From positions 1,426,001 through 1,490,000 of the forward strand of contig NZ_CP064032.1 in assembly GCF_049532905.1 (NCBI RefSeq): a stretch of 64,000 nucleotides of DNA. Direction: 5' to 3'. This document shows positions 1 through 8,671 of this stretch, piece after piece; the first letter of the stretch is position 1, and each line of letters starts with the position of its first letter. Below the pieces are notes generated by a model. That model was given only the letters and a program-made list of their open reading frames with translations, had not been told where the DNA came from and did not search any database. The position numbers and the translations under genes are program-made. Source of the stretch: Dyella_B nitratireducens (GTDB taxonomy: Bacteria > Pseudomonadota > Gammaproteobacteria > Xanthomonadales > Rhodanobacteraceae).

Positions 1-1
1 C

Positions 2-943
2 CGACGCACGGCAGCACACCAGGCCGCGATCGGTTGCCGTTTTCGCTGCACCTTCTGCGGCGTGGCGGCGATGTTCGGCGGCACCACCCAGCTGCCTGCT
101 GCAGCGCGGTTGGAGCGCGACCTGAGTTATCTGAAGTACGAACTGGGCGCCGATTCCATTCAATTTTTCGACCATAACTTCTTCGACCGCGAAGAAGACA
201 TGATTCCCCTGCTCGAAGTGATGGCGAAGCTGGAAATGCCCTGGTGGTGCTATGCCCGTGCGGATGCGTTGCTGAATCTGTCGGAAAGTTCCTGGAAGCT
301 GGTGCGCAAGAGCCGGCTGAAGATGGCCTACATCGGTGCGGAGTCGCCCAGCGGCCAGATGTTGAAGGAAATCCGCAAGGGCACGCGACCGGATCAGACG
401 CTGGAAGTCGCCGAGCTATGTCGACGCAACGGCGTGATTCCGGAGCTGTCCTTCATGGTCGCGCCGCCGGAAAAGACCGAAGAGGAAACCGAGCACACCT
501 TCGAGTTCATCCGCGAATTGAAACGCATCAATCCGGAAGCGGAAATCATCGTCTACATCTACACGCCACTGCCCGAAAGCAGCCGGCATGAAAAAGATCG
601 CGGCAAGCGGCCGGGCATGGCGTTGCGCGACCTCAACGGCGAGCCGGTGGTATTTCCGAAGACGCCCGAGGAATGGACGCAACGCCAGTGGGTCGACTAT
701 GCCTGCCATGCCGATGCGCCATGGCTTACCGACAAGCTGCGCCAACGCATCCATGATTTCGTCACCGTATTGCGTTGCCGCTATCCCACGGTGCAGGACA
801 TGCGCTCGCCGTCGTGGGCCAAACGCAGCCTGAGCGCGATGGCGACCTGGCGTTATCGCTATCGGCGCTATGACCGGCCGTGGGAGTTGAATCTGGCCAA
901 TCGGCTGGTGAAGTTGCGGATGCCGCAAGTGTCGGGGCTGTAA
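2..943 (+). CDS. Radical SAM protein, B12-dependent type (5' truncated by window edge)
   Basis: The reading frame is open from base 2, so the start and any N-terminal B12-binding domain lie outside the window. Near the edge, GCRFRCTFCG carries the CxxxCxxC motif that binds the [4Fe-4S] cluster and S-adenosylmethionine in radical SAM enzymes. Downstream segments (SIQFFDHNFF, IGAESPSG) fit the barrel strands of B12-type radical SAM enzymes such as methyltransferases and ring-formers. A GTG at 62 would start after the cysteines and is not the true start. The stop is 3 bases before the next gene, so it is co-transcribed with two glycosyltransferases. The substrate is unknown. Confidence 0.85.
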   Translation, partial: RRTAAHQAAIGCRFRCTFCGVAAMFGGTTQLPAAARLERDLSYLKYELGADSIQFFDHNFFDREEDMIPLLEVMAKLEMPWWCYARADALLNLSESSWKLVRKSRLKMAYIGAESPSGQMLKEIRKGTRPDQTLEVAELCRRNGVIPELSFMVAPPEKTEEETEHTFEFIRELKRINPEAEIIVYIYTPLPESSRHEKDRGKRPGMALRDLNGEPVVFPKTPEEWTQRQWVDYACHADAPWLTDKLRQRIHDFVTVLRCRYPTVQDMRSPSWAKRSLSAMATWRYRYRRYDRPWELNLANRLVKLRMPQVSGL

Positions 944-946
944 TCC

Positions 947-2065
947 GTGCACATCGCACAAATCAATTTCCTGCCTCCTCCCAAGGAGCTTGCTGTCGCC
1001 GACGTGTTCGCGCATTGGCCTTCTCTGACGGACATTCCCGATGCCGCTGCGAGCTCAGGTATCAAGGTTTCAGTCATCCAGGCAGCGGCACGCCGCGAAC
1101 GCGTCACACGCAACGATATCGACTATCACTTCATAGACACCGCCAAAGCCAAGACCTGCATCGAACGCGGCTACCAATTCGCCAGCCAGCTCGATCAGAT
1201 CAAGGCCGACGTGTTGCACGTGCACGGTTTGAACTTCGGCGAGGATGCGTTCGCCATTTCGCATTACCTCCCGCGGTTGCCGGTGCTGTTCCAGGATCAC
1301 GCCGACCGCCTGCCACGCTGGTGGCGGCGACCCTTGTGGCGGCGCTGGTATGCCAACGCGGCGGGTGTTGCTTTTACCGCCAGCGAGCTGGCACATCCAT
1401 TCACGTCTGCCGGCGTGCTGACCACGCACACGAAGTTGTTTGCGATACCGGAGTCGAGCTGCCGGTTCGTGTTGGGCGATCGTGCGGCGGCCCGCGCAGA
1501 AACCGGCCTTTACGGCAATCCCTGCGTTGCATGGGTGGGGCATTTGAATGACGGCAAAGATCCGTTGACCGTCCTGGAAGGCGTCGCCCAGGCAGCCGCG
1601 CAAGTTCCCGACCTGCAACTGTGGTGTGCGTTCGGCAGTGCGCCGTTGCTACAGCAAGTGCAACAACGCATCGCAAGCGATCCACGCCTGGCCGGGCGCG
1701 TGCATCTATTGGGCAAGGTGCCGCACGCGCGGATTGAGCGATTGATGCAATCGGCAGATGTCTTCGTTTCCGGCAGCCATGCCGAAAGCTGCGGCTATGC
1801 CTTGCTGGAAGCCATGGCTTGCGGAGCCTTTCCGGTGGTCACGGCGATTCCATCGTTTCGCGCATTGACGGGCGATGGGCGCATGGGCGAGTTATGGCGT
1901 CGCGGCGATGCGGCGCAGCTGGCCAACGCCCTGAGATGCGCCGCGGGCGGCAGACCATCGCGCGAGCAAGTGCGCAAGCATTTCGACGACAACCTTTCGT
2001 TCACGGCAGTCGGCCGCAAGTGGGCAGGCGCGTATGCGCAAGTGCTCGGCAGGAGCACGCCATGA
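947..2065 (+). CDS. Glycosyltransferase family 4 protein
   Basis: A 372-residue GT-B fold glycosyltransferase starting at GTG. The C-terminal half has the donor-binding pattern of GT4 enzymes: VAWVGHLNDGKDP opens the nucleotide-sugar domain, and ESCGYALLEAMACG provides the EX7E motif. There is no signal peptide or membrane segment, so it acts in the cytoplasm or at the inner membrane face. It begins 3 bases after the radical SAM gene and overlaps the next glycosyltransferase by an ATGA junction, so the three genes are one translationally coupled operon. Sugar donor and acceptor cannot be told from sequence. Confidence 0.88.
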   Translation: MHIAQINFLPPPKELAVADVFAHWPSLTDIPDAAASSGIKVSVIQAAARRERVTRNDIDYHFIDTAKAKTCIERGYQFASQLDQIKADVLHVHGLNFGEDAFAISHYLPRLPVLFQDHADRLPRWWRRPLWRRWYANAAGVAFTASELAHPFTSAGVLTTHTKLFAIPESSCRFVLGDRAAARAETGLYGNPCVAWVGHLNDGKDPLTVLEGVAQAAAQVPDLQLWCAFGSAPLLQQVQQRIASDPRLAGRVHLLGKVPHARIERLMQSADVFVSGSHAESCGYALLEAMACGAFPVVTAIPSFRALTGDGRMGELWRRGDAAQLANALRCAAGGRPSREQVRKHFDDNLSFTAVGRKWAGAYAQVLGRSTP

Positions 2066-3189
2066 AGCTCGCATTGGTGCTTCCCGGCGGTGTGGATCGC
2101 AGCGGTGAGGTCCGCGTCATTCCCGCCTTTCTGGCTTTGATCGAGCGCCTGGCGCGCAGGCATGAGGTCCATGTCTTCGTCCTGCACCAGGAGGCAAAAG
2201 CAGCGCGTTGGCAATTGGCGGGTGCGCAGATCCACAATATTGGCGAAGGATGGACGCGCTTGCGTGCCATCGCGGCGATTCGCGAGGAACATCTGCGCGC
2301 ACCGTTCGATCTCGTCCAAGCGATCTTTTCCGGCTCCTGCAGCTTTATCGCGGTGGCCGCGGCAAAGCTGCTGCATGTGCCAAGCCTGGTCCATATTGCG
2401 GGTGGCGAGCTCATCGCACTGCACGAGATAGGCTATGGCGGCCGGCAAAAATGGAAAGGGCGGCTGCGCGAAGCACTGACGCTGCGAAGCGCCGACGTCG
2501 TTACCGCTGCCAGCATGCCGATCATCGATTCGCTGCGCAGCCTGGGCCTGCGTGCGGTGCGCGTGCCGCTGGGCGTGGACTTGCGCCTGTGGCCCGCGCA
2601 GGCGCCGCGCAGGCGCAGCAGGGAACGCGCAACGTTGATCCACGTGGCCAGCATCAACCGCGTTAAGGACCAGGCTACCTTGCTGCGTGCGTTGTCCCTG
2701 CTTGCAAAGGACGGTGTGGATTTTCAGCTGGATCTCGTGGGCGTCGACACCTTGCAGGGCGAACTGCAAGTGCTGGCGCGTGAACTTGGTCTGCAGAGGC
2801 ACATCCATTTTCGCGGCTTCAAGACGCAACGCGAATTGCGGCCGATCATGGAGACGGCGGACTTGTTGGTGATGTCGTCCCTGCATGAAGCCGGTCCGCT
2901 GGTCCTGCTGGAAGCCGCCGTCGCCGGCGTGCCGACGGTGGGTACGGCAGTGGGGCATATCGCGGAGTGGTCGCCCGTGGCGGCACTGGCCGTACCGGTG
3001 GGCGATTGGGAAGAGCTGGCCGAGATGATTCGCTGCGTGCTGGACGATGAATCGTTACGGCTTCGGTTGGCTACCGAGGCGCAACGCCGGGCGTTGCTGG
3101 AAGATGCGGATTGCACGGCGCGGATGTTCGAGGCCTTATACCACCAGCTGTGTCATCGCCGAGAGGCCGTCGCTTCCGTAAGCCTGTAG
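2062..3189 (+). CDS. Glycosyltransferase family 4 protein
   Basis: A 375-residue GT-B glycosyltransferase. The frame is open further upstream, but the ATG at 2062 (MKLALVLPGGVDRSGEVR) overlaps the previous stop by ATGA and gives the usual family N-terminus. HVASINRVKDQATLLRAL opens the donor domain, and EAGPLVLLEAAVAGVPTVGT carries the EX7E motif. It is the last gene of the radical SAM/GT/GT operon. Two consecutive glycosyltransferases suggest at least two sugars are added to one product. The substrate is unknown. Confidence 0.88.
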   Translation: MKLALVLPGGVDRSGEVRVIPAFLALIERLARRHEVHVFVLHQEAKAARWQLAGAQIHNIGEGWTRLRAIAAIREEHLRAPFDLVQAIFSGSCSFIAVAAAKLLHVPSLVHIAGGELIALHEIGYGGRQKWKGRLREALTLRSADVVTAASMPIIDSLRSLGLRAVRVPLGVDLRLWPAQAPRRRSRERATLIHVASINRVKDQATLLRALSLLAKDGVDFQLDLVGVDTLQGELQVLARELGLQRHIHFRGFKTQRELRPIMETADLLVMSSLHEAGPLVLLEAAVAGVPTVGTAVGHIAEWSPVAALAVPVGDWEELAEMIRCVLDDESLRLRLATEAQRRALLEDADCTARMFEALYHQLCHRREAVASVSL

Positions 3190-3272
3190 TTCATAGGTCC
3201 CCATTCGGTAGCTGATGCCCCAAGCCTAGAGGACGGTATCTGCGGTGGCGGATAGCCACTTTTTGCTACACT

Positions 3273-3290
3273 ATTAAAGCACTCTTTAAT
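3273..3290. promoter_or_regulatory. AT-rich palindrome upstream of the Fic gene (operator candidate)
   Basis: A perfect 7-bp inverted repeat, ATTAAAG, with CACT spacer and CTTTAAT, sits in the only AT-rich stretch of the 181-bp gap before the Fic gene, about 80 bases ahead of its start. Position and symmetry suggest an operator or promoter-proximal site. The C-terminal winged helix of the Fic protein makes autoregulation possible. Function is inferred only. Confidence 0.4.
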
Positions 3291-3370
3291 AACATCCTGA
3301 ATCAATCAAAGAAATTTTACTAAGCTTTGGGCTAATTCAAGGAAGCTTTAACAAAGCAAGGGGAGGATCG

Positions 3371-4522
3371 ATGGACAGGGAGACTGGTACGTATGTGGCA
3401 ACGTCAGCAGGCGGCGAAAACGTCCGTGCTTTTGTGCCGGTCCGTCTTCCGCCATTGAACCCCCGTCTTGATCCCCACAGCTATCGGGGCAATGCGGAGG
3501 CCGAGCAGGCACTCGAACGCCTGAAGGCGCTGACGGGCTTGGTCGCTTCCGGTGAATGGTTGATCTACAGCGCCATCCGTAAGGAAGCATTACTAACCTC
3601 GCAAATAGAAGGTACTCAGGCGACCCTCACCGATCTGCTTGATGAGGAAGCTGGCATCGAGGTCAAGGATACGGACGTTAGCGACGTCACGAATTACCTG
3701 CGGGCGTTCGAGTACGTGCGTAGCCAACTGGCTAGCGAGAATGGCTTGCCCCTTTCTACCCGTCTGCTATGTGCGGCACACAAGATCCTGATGGAAGGAG
3801 TGCGCGGCAATAACAAGCAGCCAGGCGAGTTGCGCACGTCCCAAAACTGGATCGGCGGTAGCCGGCCCGGCAATGCCGTGCATGTGCCGCCGCCGCACCT
3901 GGAAGTACCGCGTTTGCTGGGAGAATTGGAGCACTACATCCACGGGAGTTACGAAGGATCAACAGACTTGCCGCCATTGGTTCGCATCGCCTTGATTCAC
4001 GCGCAATTTGAAACGATCCATCCGTTCCTGGATGGAAACGGGCGTATTGGACGATTGCTGATCGCCGCGTTGCTGGAGGCATGGAAAATCCTGCCGGAAC
4101 CCTTGCTTTACGTATCTGGCCAGCTCAAGGCGTACCAGGCCGAGTATTACCGTCGCTTGTCCAACATTCGCCTCACTGGCGATTGGGAAAGCTGGATCGC
4201 GTTCTTTCTGGATTGCACCAGGCAAGCAGCCGAGAGTGCGCAAGCAAGCATCATCAGCATTGCGACCTTGATTGCAAACGACCGCAAGAAGGTCATGGTG
4301 ACTGACGGCAGCACGGTTCAAACGATCCGTCTTTTTGAGAACTTGCCAACGATGCCACGGCTCACCGTGGATCTCGCCACAAAGGTACTCGGGGTGACCT
4401 ATCCGACCGCCGCCACCGCTGTGAAGGTGCTGGAGAAGGCGGGCATCCTGACGGAAACCTCGGGTAAGAGGCGTGGCCAGGAGTATGGCTACAAGGGTTA
4501 CATCGAGTTGCTGAGTAGATAG
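3371..4522 (+). CDS. Fic family protein (class II, with C-terminal winged helix)
   Basis: A 383-residue Fic-domain protein with a strong ribosome site (GGGGAGG) before its ATG. Fic enzymes transfer AMP or another nucleotide part to a hydroxyl of a target protein. The catalytic loop HPFLDGNGRIGR is complete at about residues 217-228. The inhibitory helix motif [ST]xxxE[GN] is present as T76-S-Q-I-E80-G81, N-terminal to the Fic core, which defines the autoinhibited class II. The last 80 residues (LPTMPRLTVDLATKVLGVTY onward) look like a winged-helix DNA-binding domain. It stands alone, with its own promoter region. The target is unknown, and a regulatory rather than toxic role is plausible. Confidence 0.92.
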   Translation: MDRETGTYVATSAGGENVRAFVPVRLPPLNPRLDPHSYRGNAEAEQALERLKALTGLVASGEWLIYSAIRKEALLTSQIEGTQATLTDLLDEEAGIEVKDTDVSDVTNYLRAFEYVRSQLASENGLPLSTRLLCAAHKILMEGVRGNNKQPGELRTSQNWIGGSRPGNAVHVPPPHLEVPRLLGELEHYIHGSYEGSTDLPPLVRIALIHAQFETIHPFLDGNGRIGRLLIAALLEAWKILPEPLLYVSGQLKAYQAEYYRRLSNIRLTGDWESWIAFFLDCTRQAAESAQASIISIATLIANDRKKVMVTDGSTVQTIRLFENLPTMPRLTVDLATKVLGVTYPTAATAVKVLEKAGILTETSGKRRGQEYGYKGYIELLSR

Positions 4523-4573
4523 CCCGAGACCGCCACGCGTCCGCAGCAACATCATTAACTACCAAATGGCGCC

Positions 4574-4647
4574 GTAGGTTGGGGTGCAAACCCCAACATC
4601 GCCGTGTCCATCTGGATGGCAATGTTGGGGTTTGCACCCCAACCTAC
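4574..4647. repeat. GTAGGTTGGGG inverted-pair repeat, copy A
   Basis: Two perfect 26-bp arms (4574-4599 and 4622-4647) lie in opposite orientation around a 22-bp spacer. Each arm is itself nearly palindromic (GTTGGGG...CCCCAAC), so single-arm and two-arm hairpins can both form. Similar pairs occur at 25661-25732, 32010-32082 and 32592-32663. The structure resembles REP/BIME elements, but no REP-associated transposase gene lies in the window. Confidence 0.9.
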
Positions 4648-4865
4648 GCTGCCTGCGGGTGCGAACAGGGCTTGTCATCAACGTGAGGTGTCGGATTCAT
4701 CCCGACAGCTTCGCCGCACGCGCAAAACATTCTGCGTGATTGCATTCACATCACGGCTATCCCATCCCAACCCGCAGCCTGCAATGTGGTACTTACCGCG
4801 TGCGAATGTTCGGTGATCGAACGAAGCGTTTGTCATGAGCTGACACGTGTGGCCTGAAATGACTG

Positions 4866-4883
4866 GTGACGCATCCGCGTCAC
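4866..4883. promoter_or_regulatory. GTGACGC-ATCC-GCGTCAC palindrome in autotransporter leader
   Basis: A perfect 7-bp inverted repeat with a 4-bp loop ends 36 bases before the GTG start of the autotransporter gene. It could be a protein-binding operator or an RNA hairpin in the 5' leader. It differs from the dispersed repeat families of the window. Its role is unproven. Confidence 0.35.
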
Positions 4884-4919
4884 GCCGTCATTCATTGCGC
4901 TTCATAAGGGGACAACAGA

Positions 4920-7900
4920 GTGAACAAGAAAATCGACGCGTCGAGCATCGAGCTGTGGCGCTATTACCGAAGACAGCCGTACTTGTTCGCGCAGCTTCCC
5001 GAAGCATGGCAGGCGTCCATCGAAGCGAACTACGCCGAGGCGATGCAGCGGCTGCGCATGCGCCAGCGGCGCCGGGCGATACCGATTTCGATGATGGCGA
5101 CGTTTGCTGCATTGACCGCGGCGAAGGCGAAGGCCGCGCCGGCCACCACCTATACGGCCACGCTCACGGGCACCTCGGCGGATACGTCATACAGCACATC
5201 CACGGATGCCAACGGCAACCTGGTGTACGGCTTCGCGAATGGCGATTCCATTGATGTCGAGTCGGCAAACACCAACGTCTATGGCGTTGAGATAACCACG
5301 TCGTCTTCGTCAGTCATTCTCAACGCGACCGCGGGCAACCTGTCCATCCTGGCAACCCGTGATGTGCCCAGCTCGGGTACCACCGGTGGTGCAGCTGTCG
5401 GCGTGTACGCATCCAGTCCGCAGGGTGCCGCAAAATCGGTCACCATCAATGGTCCGGTCAACGTCAGTGCAGTCGACAACAACTCGTGGACCCAGCGCAT
5501 CGGCGGCACGATCTATGGCAATGCCGATGCATTGTGGGCCGATAATTACGGCAGCATCACGATCAACGGCAACGCGACGTTGAAGGCCTCGACGCCGGGC
5601 TACAGCCATGCCATCTACCTCACCGGCAACGGCAGCAGCATCACGATCAACGGCAACCTCACGGCCGAATCAGACAGCAACAGTACTGACTATGCGATTG
5701 AGCAGGATGGCCGTGGTGTCCTGAAAGTCACCGGCAACGTCGATCTGACTGCCGATGGCGTCTATCCCTCCGATAACGTCAACGGCATCTGGGATGAGAG
5801 CGTATCGGCGCATACCGAAATAGATGGCTATCTGAAGTTGTATGCCATCGCGCACGGCTCGACGGTGATGGGCATTCGCAACAATGGCTACATCTACGTA
5901 GGCGGTCCCACCACCATCACCGCCATTGGCAATCGCAGTGCGTTCGGCGTTAACGCTGGCCACTGGCTGTCCAAGACCATTTTCAATGGCGATGCCACCA
6001 TTTCGGCACAAGGGGGAAGCAGTACCTTTGGCGACACGACCGGCGTCTACAACTACGGTGGTAACGGCGGCAACGGCTACATGGTGTTCAACGGCAACGT
6101 CAGCATCACCGCGACCGACGGAACGTTCGAGGGTGATTCGGATGTCTATGGGCTCAATAATGCCGGCAACATGACCTTGTCCAAGGCCGGCGCTACCGTG
6201 CAGATCCAGGCGACCGGCACGCAGGGCAGTCATTCGGCCTACGGCATCGCCAACTCGCTATCGCTCATAGTTCCGGGCAATGTTGCTATTACTGTCTCTG
6301 AAGTCGCAGGCGCTACATACGGCATCGTGAACTACGGTACGGCAAATTTCACCGGCAGCCTTTCAACTGCCCCGGCTTCAGGCTCGAAGGCGGCAAGCAA
6401 CTATGGTGTGGTCACGCGTTCGTCCGGCACCTCGGCCGCGACAACCAACATCAACCAGGCCAAGAGCAACGATGTAACCATTCAAGGTGACGTGCTGACC
6501 AACGCAAAAAGCGGCTACGACGGCATCTTGAACCTCAATCTCGATACATCCACATCCTGGCTCGAAGGGCTGGTGCTGGCCGATACCGACGGAACAGTCG
6601 GCCAGGCCAATGTCTCGCTGAGCAACGGCGCGAGCTGGATCGTCACTGGCAGCGGTACAGTAAGCACGAATTTCGGCACGGGTACGCTCACCGTCGGTTC
6701 CGGTGGCGTGATCGACATGGCGGCAAGCTGGGGTACGTTTTCGCCAAACAGCGTACCTACCTACAGTCTGCGTACTTTGCAGATCAACGGCAGTGGCGCC
6801 AGCGTCAATCTTGCCGATGGCTCGGTGTTTACGCTTCTAAGCGATATCCGCAACGGTCAGGCGGACGAAGTGGTGTTCGGCAGCGGCATCCGCTCGTTTA
6901 CCGCGCAGGGTGCGCAGCAGGTGCGCATTGCCTACGATCCGGTGCTCAGCAGCACATCGTGGGTAAACGCGACAACGCTGCAAAACGGTACGTCGATCGC
7001 GGCGTCCAAGCCGATCGTAATCGTCGATGCCACGGCAGCCGCCAACGGAGCCGCGAGTTTCCTGGGCGTGAAAGGTCTGACCAGCCAGTGGAGTGCCACT
7101 TACGAAAACGCATTGGTGCGTTTCTCCTACGTACCGGAAGTGAGCCTGAGTTCGAATGGCAAGCAGATACTGCTGGCCGGGATCGATATTCTGGGTAATG
7201 GATCGAGCAGCACATCGGGCGGTGGCACGTCATCGTCGTCCAGCGGCAGCACCGGTACGACGGCGCCGAGTACGGGCAGCAGCTCAGGAACCGTATCGAG
7301 CGGCACGGGCAGCAGTTCTGCTACATCCAGTACTTCCGGTACCGGTACGACCACCACGACAGGCACGAGCTCTTCCAATGCGGGAAGTTCGAACAGGGCC
7401 AGCACTGGTACTGGCGTGGCGATTACCAGCCCTGCCATCACGCCTTCGACAGGCGTGCTCGTGGCCGGCGACGCCTCGCTTGCACTGGCGAATATCTGGC
7501 ACATCGAGGAACAGTCCGTGTCGCGTCATAGCGAAGCTTTGCGCAGTGACGAAACGCCCATGGCGTCAGGCGTATGGGCCGATGCGGAAGGCGGCGATTT
7601 CATCGGCAACAGCAGCGATGGGCGCACGTATCGTCAGAGCGAAACCAGCACGTCGTTCGGCGCAGAACAGCGAACGGATTTCGACGGTGGCCGCAATATC
7701 GCCGGCCTGGTTTATACGCATACCCAATCGCACGCGAGTCTGCAGAACGGCACGGCGAGCCTGCGCGGTGATTCCCTTGGCGCGTACGGCACCTGGGTGT
7801 CGAATGGTGGCGTGTTCGCCGACGTGGTCGGCCGCGTCGGGCAACTGCGTGACGATTATTCGTCGACGAATTCGTTCGGTACGGCATCCGGCCGTTATCA

Positions 7901-8372
7901 CACCACCGCGATCAGTACGTCGGTACGCGTAGGGCGGCGTTTCGAAGGCGCACGTGGCGGTTATATCGAGCCGCAACTGCAGGCCGCGTACGGTTCGATT
8001 GGCGCCAGCAACTATGCCGCGAGCGACCAGGTTCGTTTCGACGTGAAACAGAACCATAGCTTTCTCACGCGTGCCGGCGTGCTGATCGGCAAGACCTTTA
8101 CGTTGTCGCCCGGCGTTACCGGTGACGTGTATACGCGTGTGTCGGCCATCCACACGGTTGGCGGCAAATCGAACGTCACCGCTTCGCTCGATGGCGGTTC
8201 CGTGCCGGTGGCGCTACCGACGCGTTATGGCACGGCTGGTGAAGCGGTGGCGGGTGTGCGCGCGGCGCTGGGTGGCAAATGGAGTGTGTTTGCCGAAGCA
8301 GGGGATACATCTAGGAATGGGGCGATTGCCGGTGGGTGGCATGCGGCGGCGGGTGTGCGGATGAGTTTGTAG
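4920..8372 (+). CDS. Autotransporter (type Va) outer membrane protein
   Basis: A 1150-residue protein starting at GTG. The N-terminus has a long charged leader, then a hydrophobic segment (ISMMATFAALTAA) and a likely cleavage site near AKA-AP at about residue 65, as in the extended signal peptides of autotransporters. The passenger (about 65-750) is rich in repeated short strands such as SITINGNATL and VLKVTGNVDL, expected for a beta-helix. A Ser/Gly/Thr low-complexity linker covers about 760-825. The last 280 residues (from about ASGVWADAEGG) resemble an autotransporter beta-barrel. It ends in Leu instead of the usual aromatic residue, and its stop codon lies inside a dispersed repeat. It probably is a surface adhesin or aggregation factor. 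Confidence 0.88.
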   Translation: MNKKIDASSIELWRYYRRQPYLFAQLPEAWQASIEANYAEAMQRLRMRQRRRAIPISMMATFAALTAAKAKAAPATTYTATLTGTSADTSYSTSTDANGNLVYGFANGDSIDVESANTNVYGVEITTSSSSVILNATAGNLSILATRDVPSSGTTGGAAVGVYASSPQGAAKSVTINGPVNVSAVDNNSWTQRIGGTIYGNADALWADNYGSITINGNATLKASTPGYSHAIYLTGNGSSITINGNLTAESDSNSTDYAIEQDGRGVLKVTGNVDLTADGVYPSDNVNGIWDESVSAHTEIDGYLKLYAIAHGSTVMGIRNNGYIYVGGPTTITAIGNRSAFGVNAGHWLSKTIFNGDATISAQGGSSTFGDTTGVYNYGGNGGNGYMVFNGNVSITATDGTFEGDSDVYGLNNAGNMTLSKAGATVQIQATGTQGSHSAYGIANSLSLIVPGNVAITVSEVAGATYGIVNYGTANFTGSLSTAPASGSKAASNYGVVTRSSGTSAATTNINQAKSNDVTIQGDVLTNAKSGYDGILNLNLDTSTSWLEGLVLADTDGTVGQANVSLSNGASWIVTGSGTVSTNFGTGTLTVGSGGVIDMAASWGTFSPNSVPTYSLRTLQINGSGASVNLADGSVFTLLSDIRNGQADEVVFGSGIRSFTAQGAQQVRIAYDPVLSSTSWVNATTLQNGTSIAASKPIVIVDATAAANGAASFLGVKGLTSQWSATYENALVRFSYVPEVSLSSNGKQILLAGIDILGNGSSSTSGGGTSSSSSGSTGTTAPSTGSSSGTVSSGTGSSSATSSTSGTGTTTTTGTSSSNAGSSNRASTGTGVAITSPAITPSTGVLVAGDASLALANIWHIEEQSVSRHSEALRSDETPMASGVWADAEGGDFIGNSSDGRTYRQSETSTSFGAEQRTDFDGGRNIAGLVYTHTQSHASLQNGTASLRGDSLGAYGTWVSNGGVFADVVGRVGQLRDDYSSTNSFGTASGRYHTTAISTSVRVGRRFEGARGGYIEPQLQAAYGSIGASNYAASDQVRFDVKQNHSFLTRAGVLIGKTFTLSPGVTGDVYTRVSAIHTVGGKSNVTASLDGGSVPVALPTRYGTAGEAVAGVRAALGGKWSVFAEAGDTSRNGAIAGGWHAAAGVRMSL

Positions 8373-8388
8373 GTTGGGGTGCAAACCC
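8369..8388 (+). repeat. Single arm of the GTAGGTTGGGG repeat, overlapping the autotransporter stop
   Basis: GTAGGTTGGGGTGCAAACCC matches the left arm of the inverted-pair repeats, but no partner arm follows. The TAG at 8370-8372 that ends the autotransporter gene is part of the repeat, so the repeat supplies the stop codon. Confidence 0.8.
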
Positions 8389-8504
8389 TGATATATCCAG
8401 ACGTTCCCTGTCATGCCAGCAATGGTCAAAGTCACGTTGATACTGTTTCAGAGCGAGTCGTCATGGGGAACTTGTTTTCACCATAGTCTTCAATCGTGCC
8501 TTAT

Positions 8505-8574
8505 CGTCATTCCGGCGAAGGCCGGAATCCATGCTTCGTACTGGCGATGGATTCCGGCCTCCGCCGGAATGACG
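8505..8574. repeat. CATTCCGGCG palindromic repeat, short form
   Basis: An inverted repeat of about 70 bp begins CGTCATTCCGGCGAAGGCC and ends CCGCCGGAATGACG. It lies in the 299-bp gap between the autotransporter and the convergent nucleotidyltransferase-family gene, which holds no credible gene. Half-elements continue to about 8630. The 8466-8514 flank is similar to 56956-57003. Confidence 0.9.
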
Positions 8575-8671
8575 GTGAGGTACTATGAAATTTCCCCGGA
8601 CAGAAGTGGGCCTTCGCCGGAATGACGATCAAGCAAGACCGGGCGTTATCACTGGATCGCGTGACTCAAAT

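Larger units (their letters stand above)
4523..4919. other. Intergenic region before the autotransporter
   Basis: This 397-bp gap has no convincing gene. It contains a complete inverted pair of the GTAGGTTGGGG repeat (4574-4647) and, close to the autotransporter start, an 18-bp palindrome (4866-4883). The AAGGGG at about 4907-4912 can serve as the autotransporter ribosome site. Confidence 0.6.

Noticed and set aside
1795..2958. Long minus-strand frame opposite the glycosyltransferases
   Set aside because: It covers two well-supported genes on the other strand and its protein is His/Gln/Arg-rich low-complexity, as expected of a shadow frame in GC-rich DNA.
8413..8625. Small frame translating VIPAKAGI and related peptides
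   Set aside because: This is translation of a dispersed palindromic repeat, a common false gene in these genomes.
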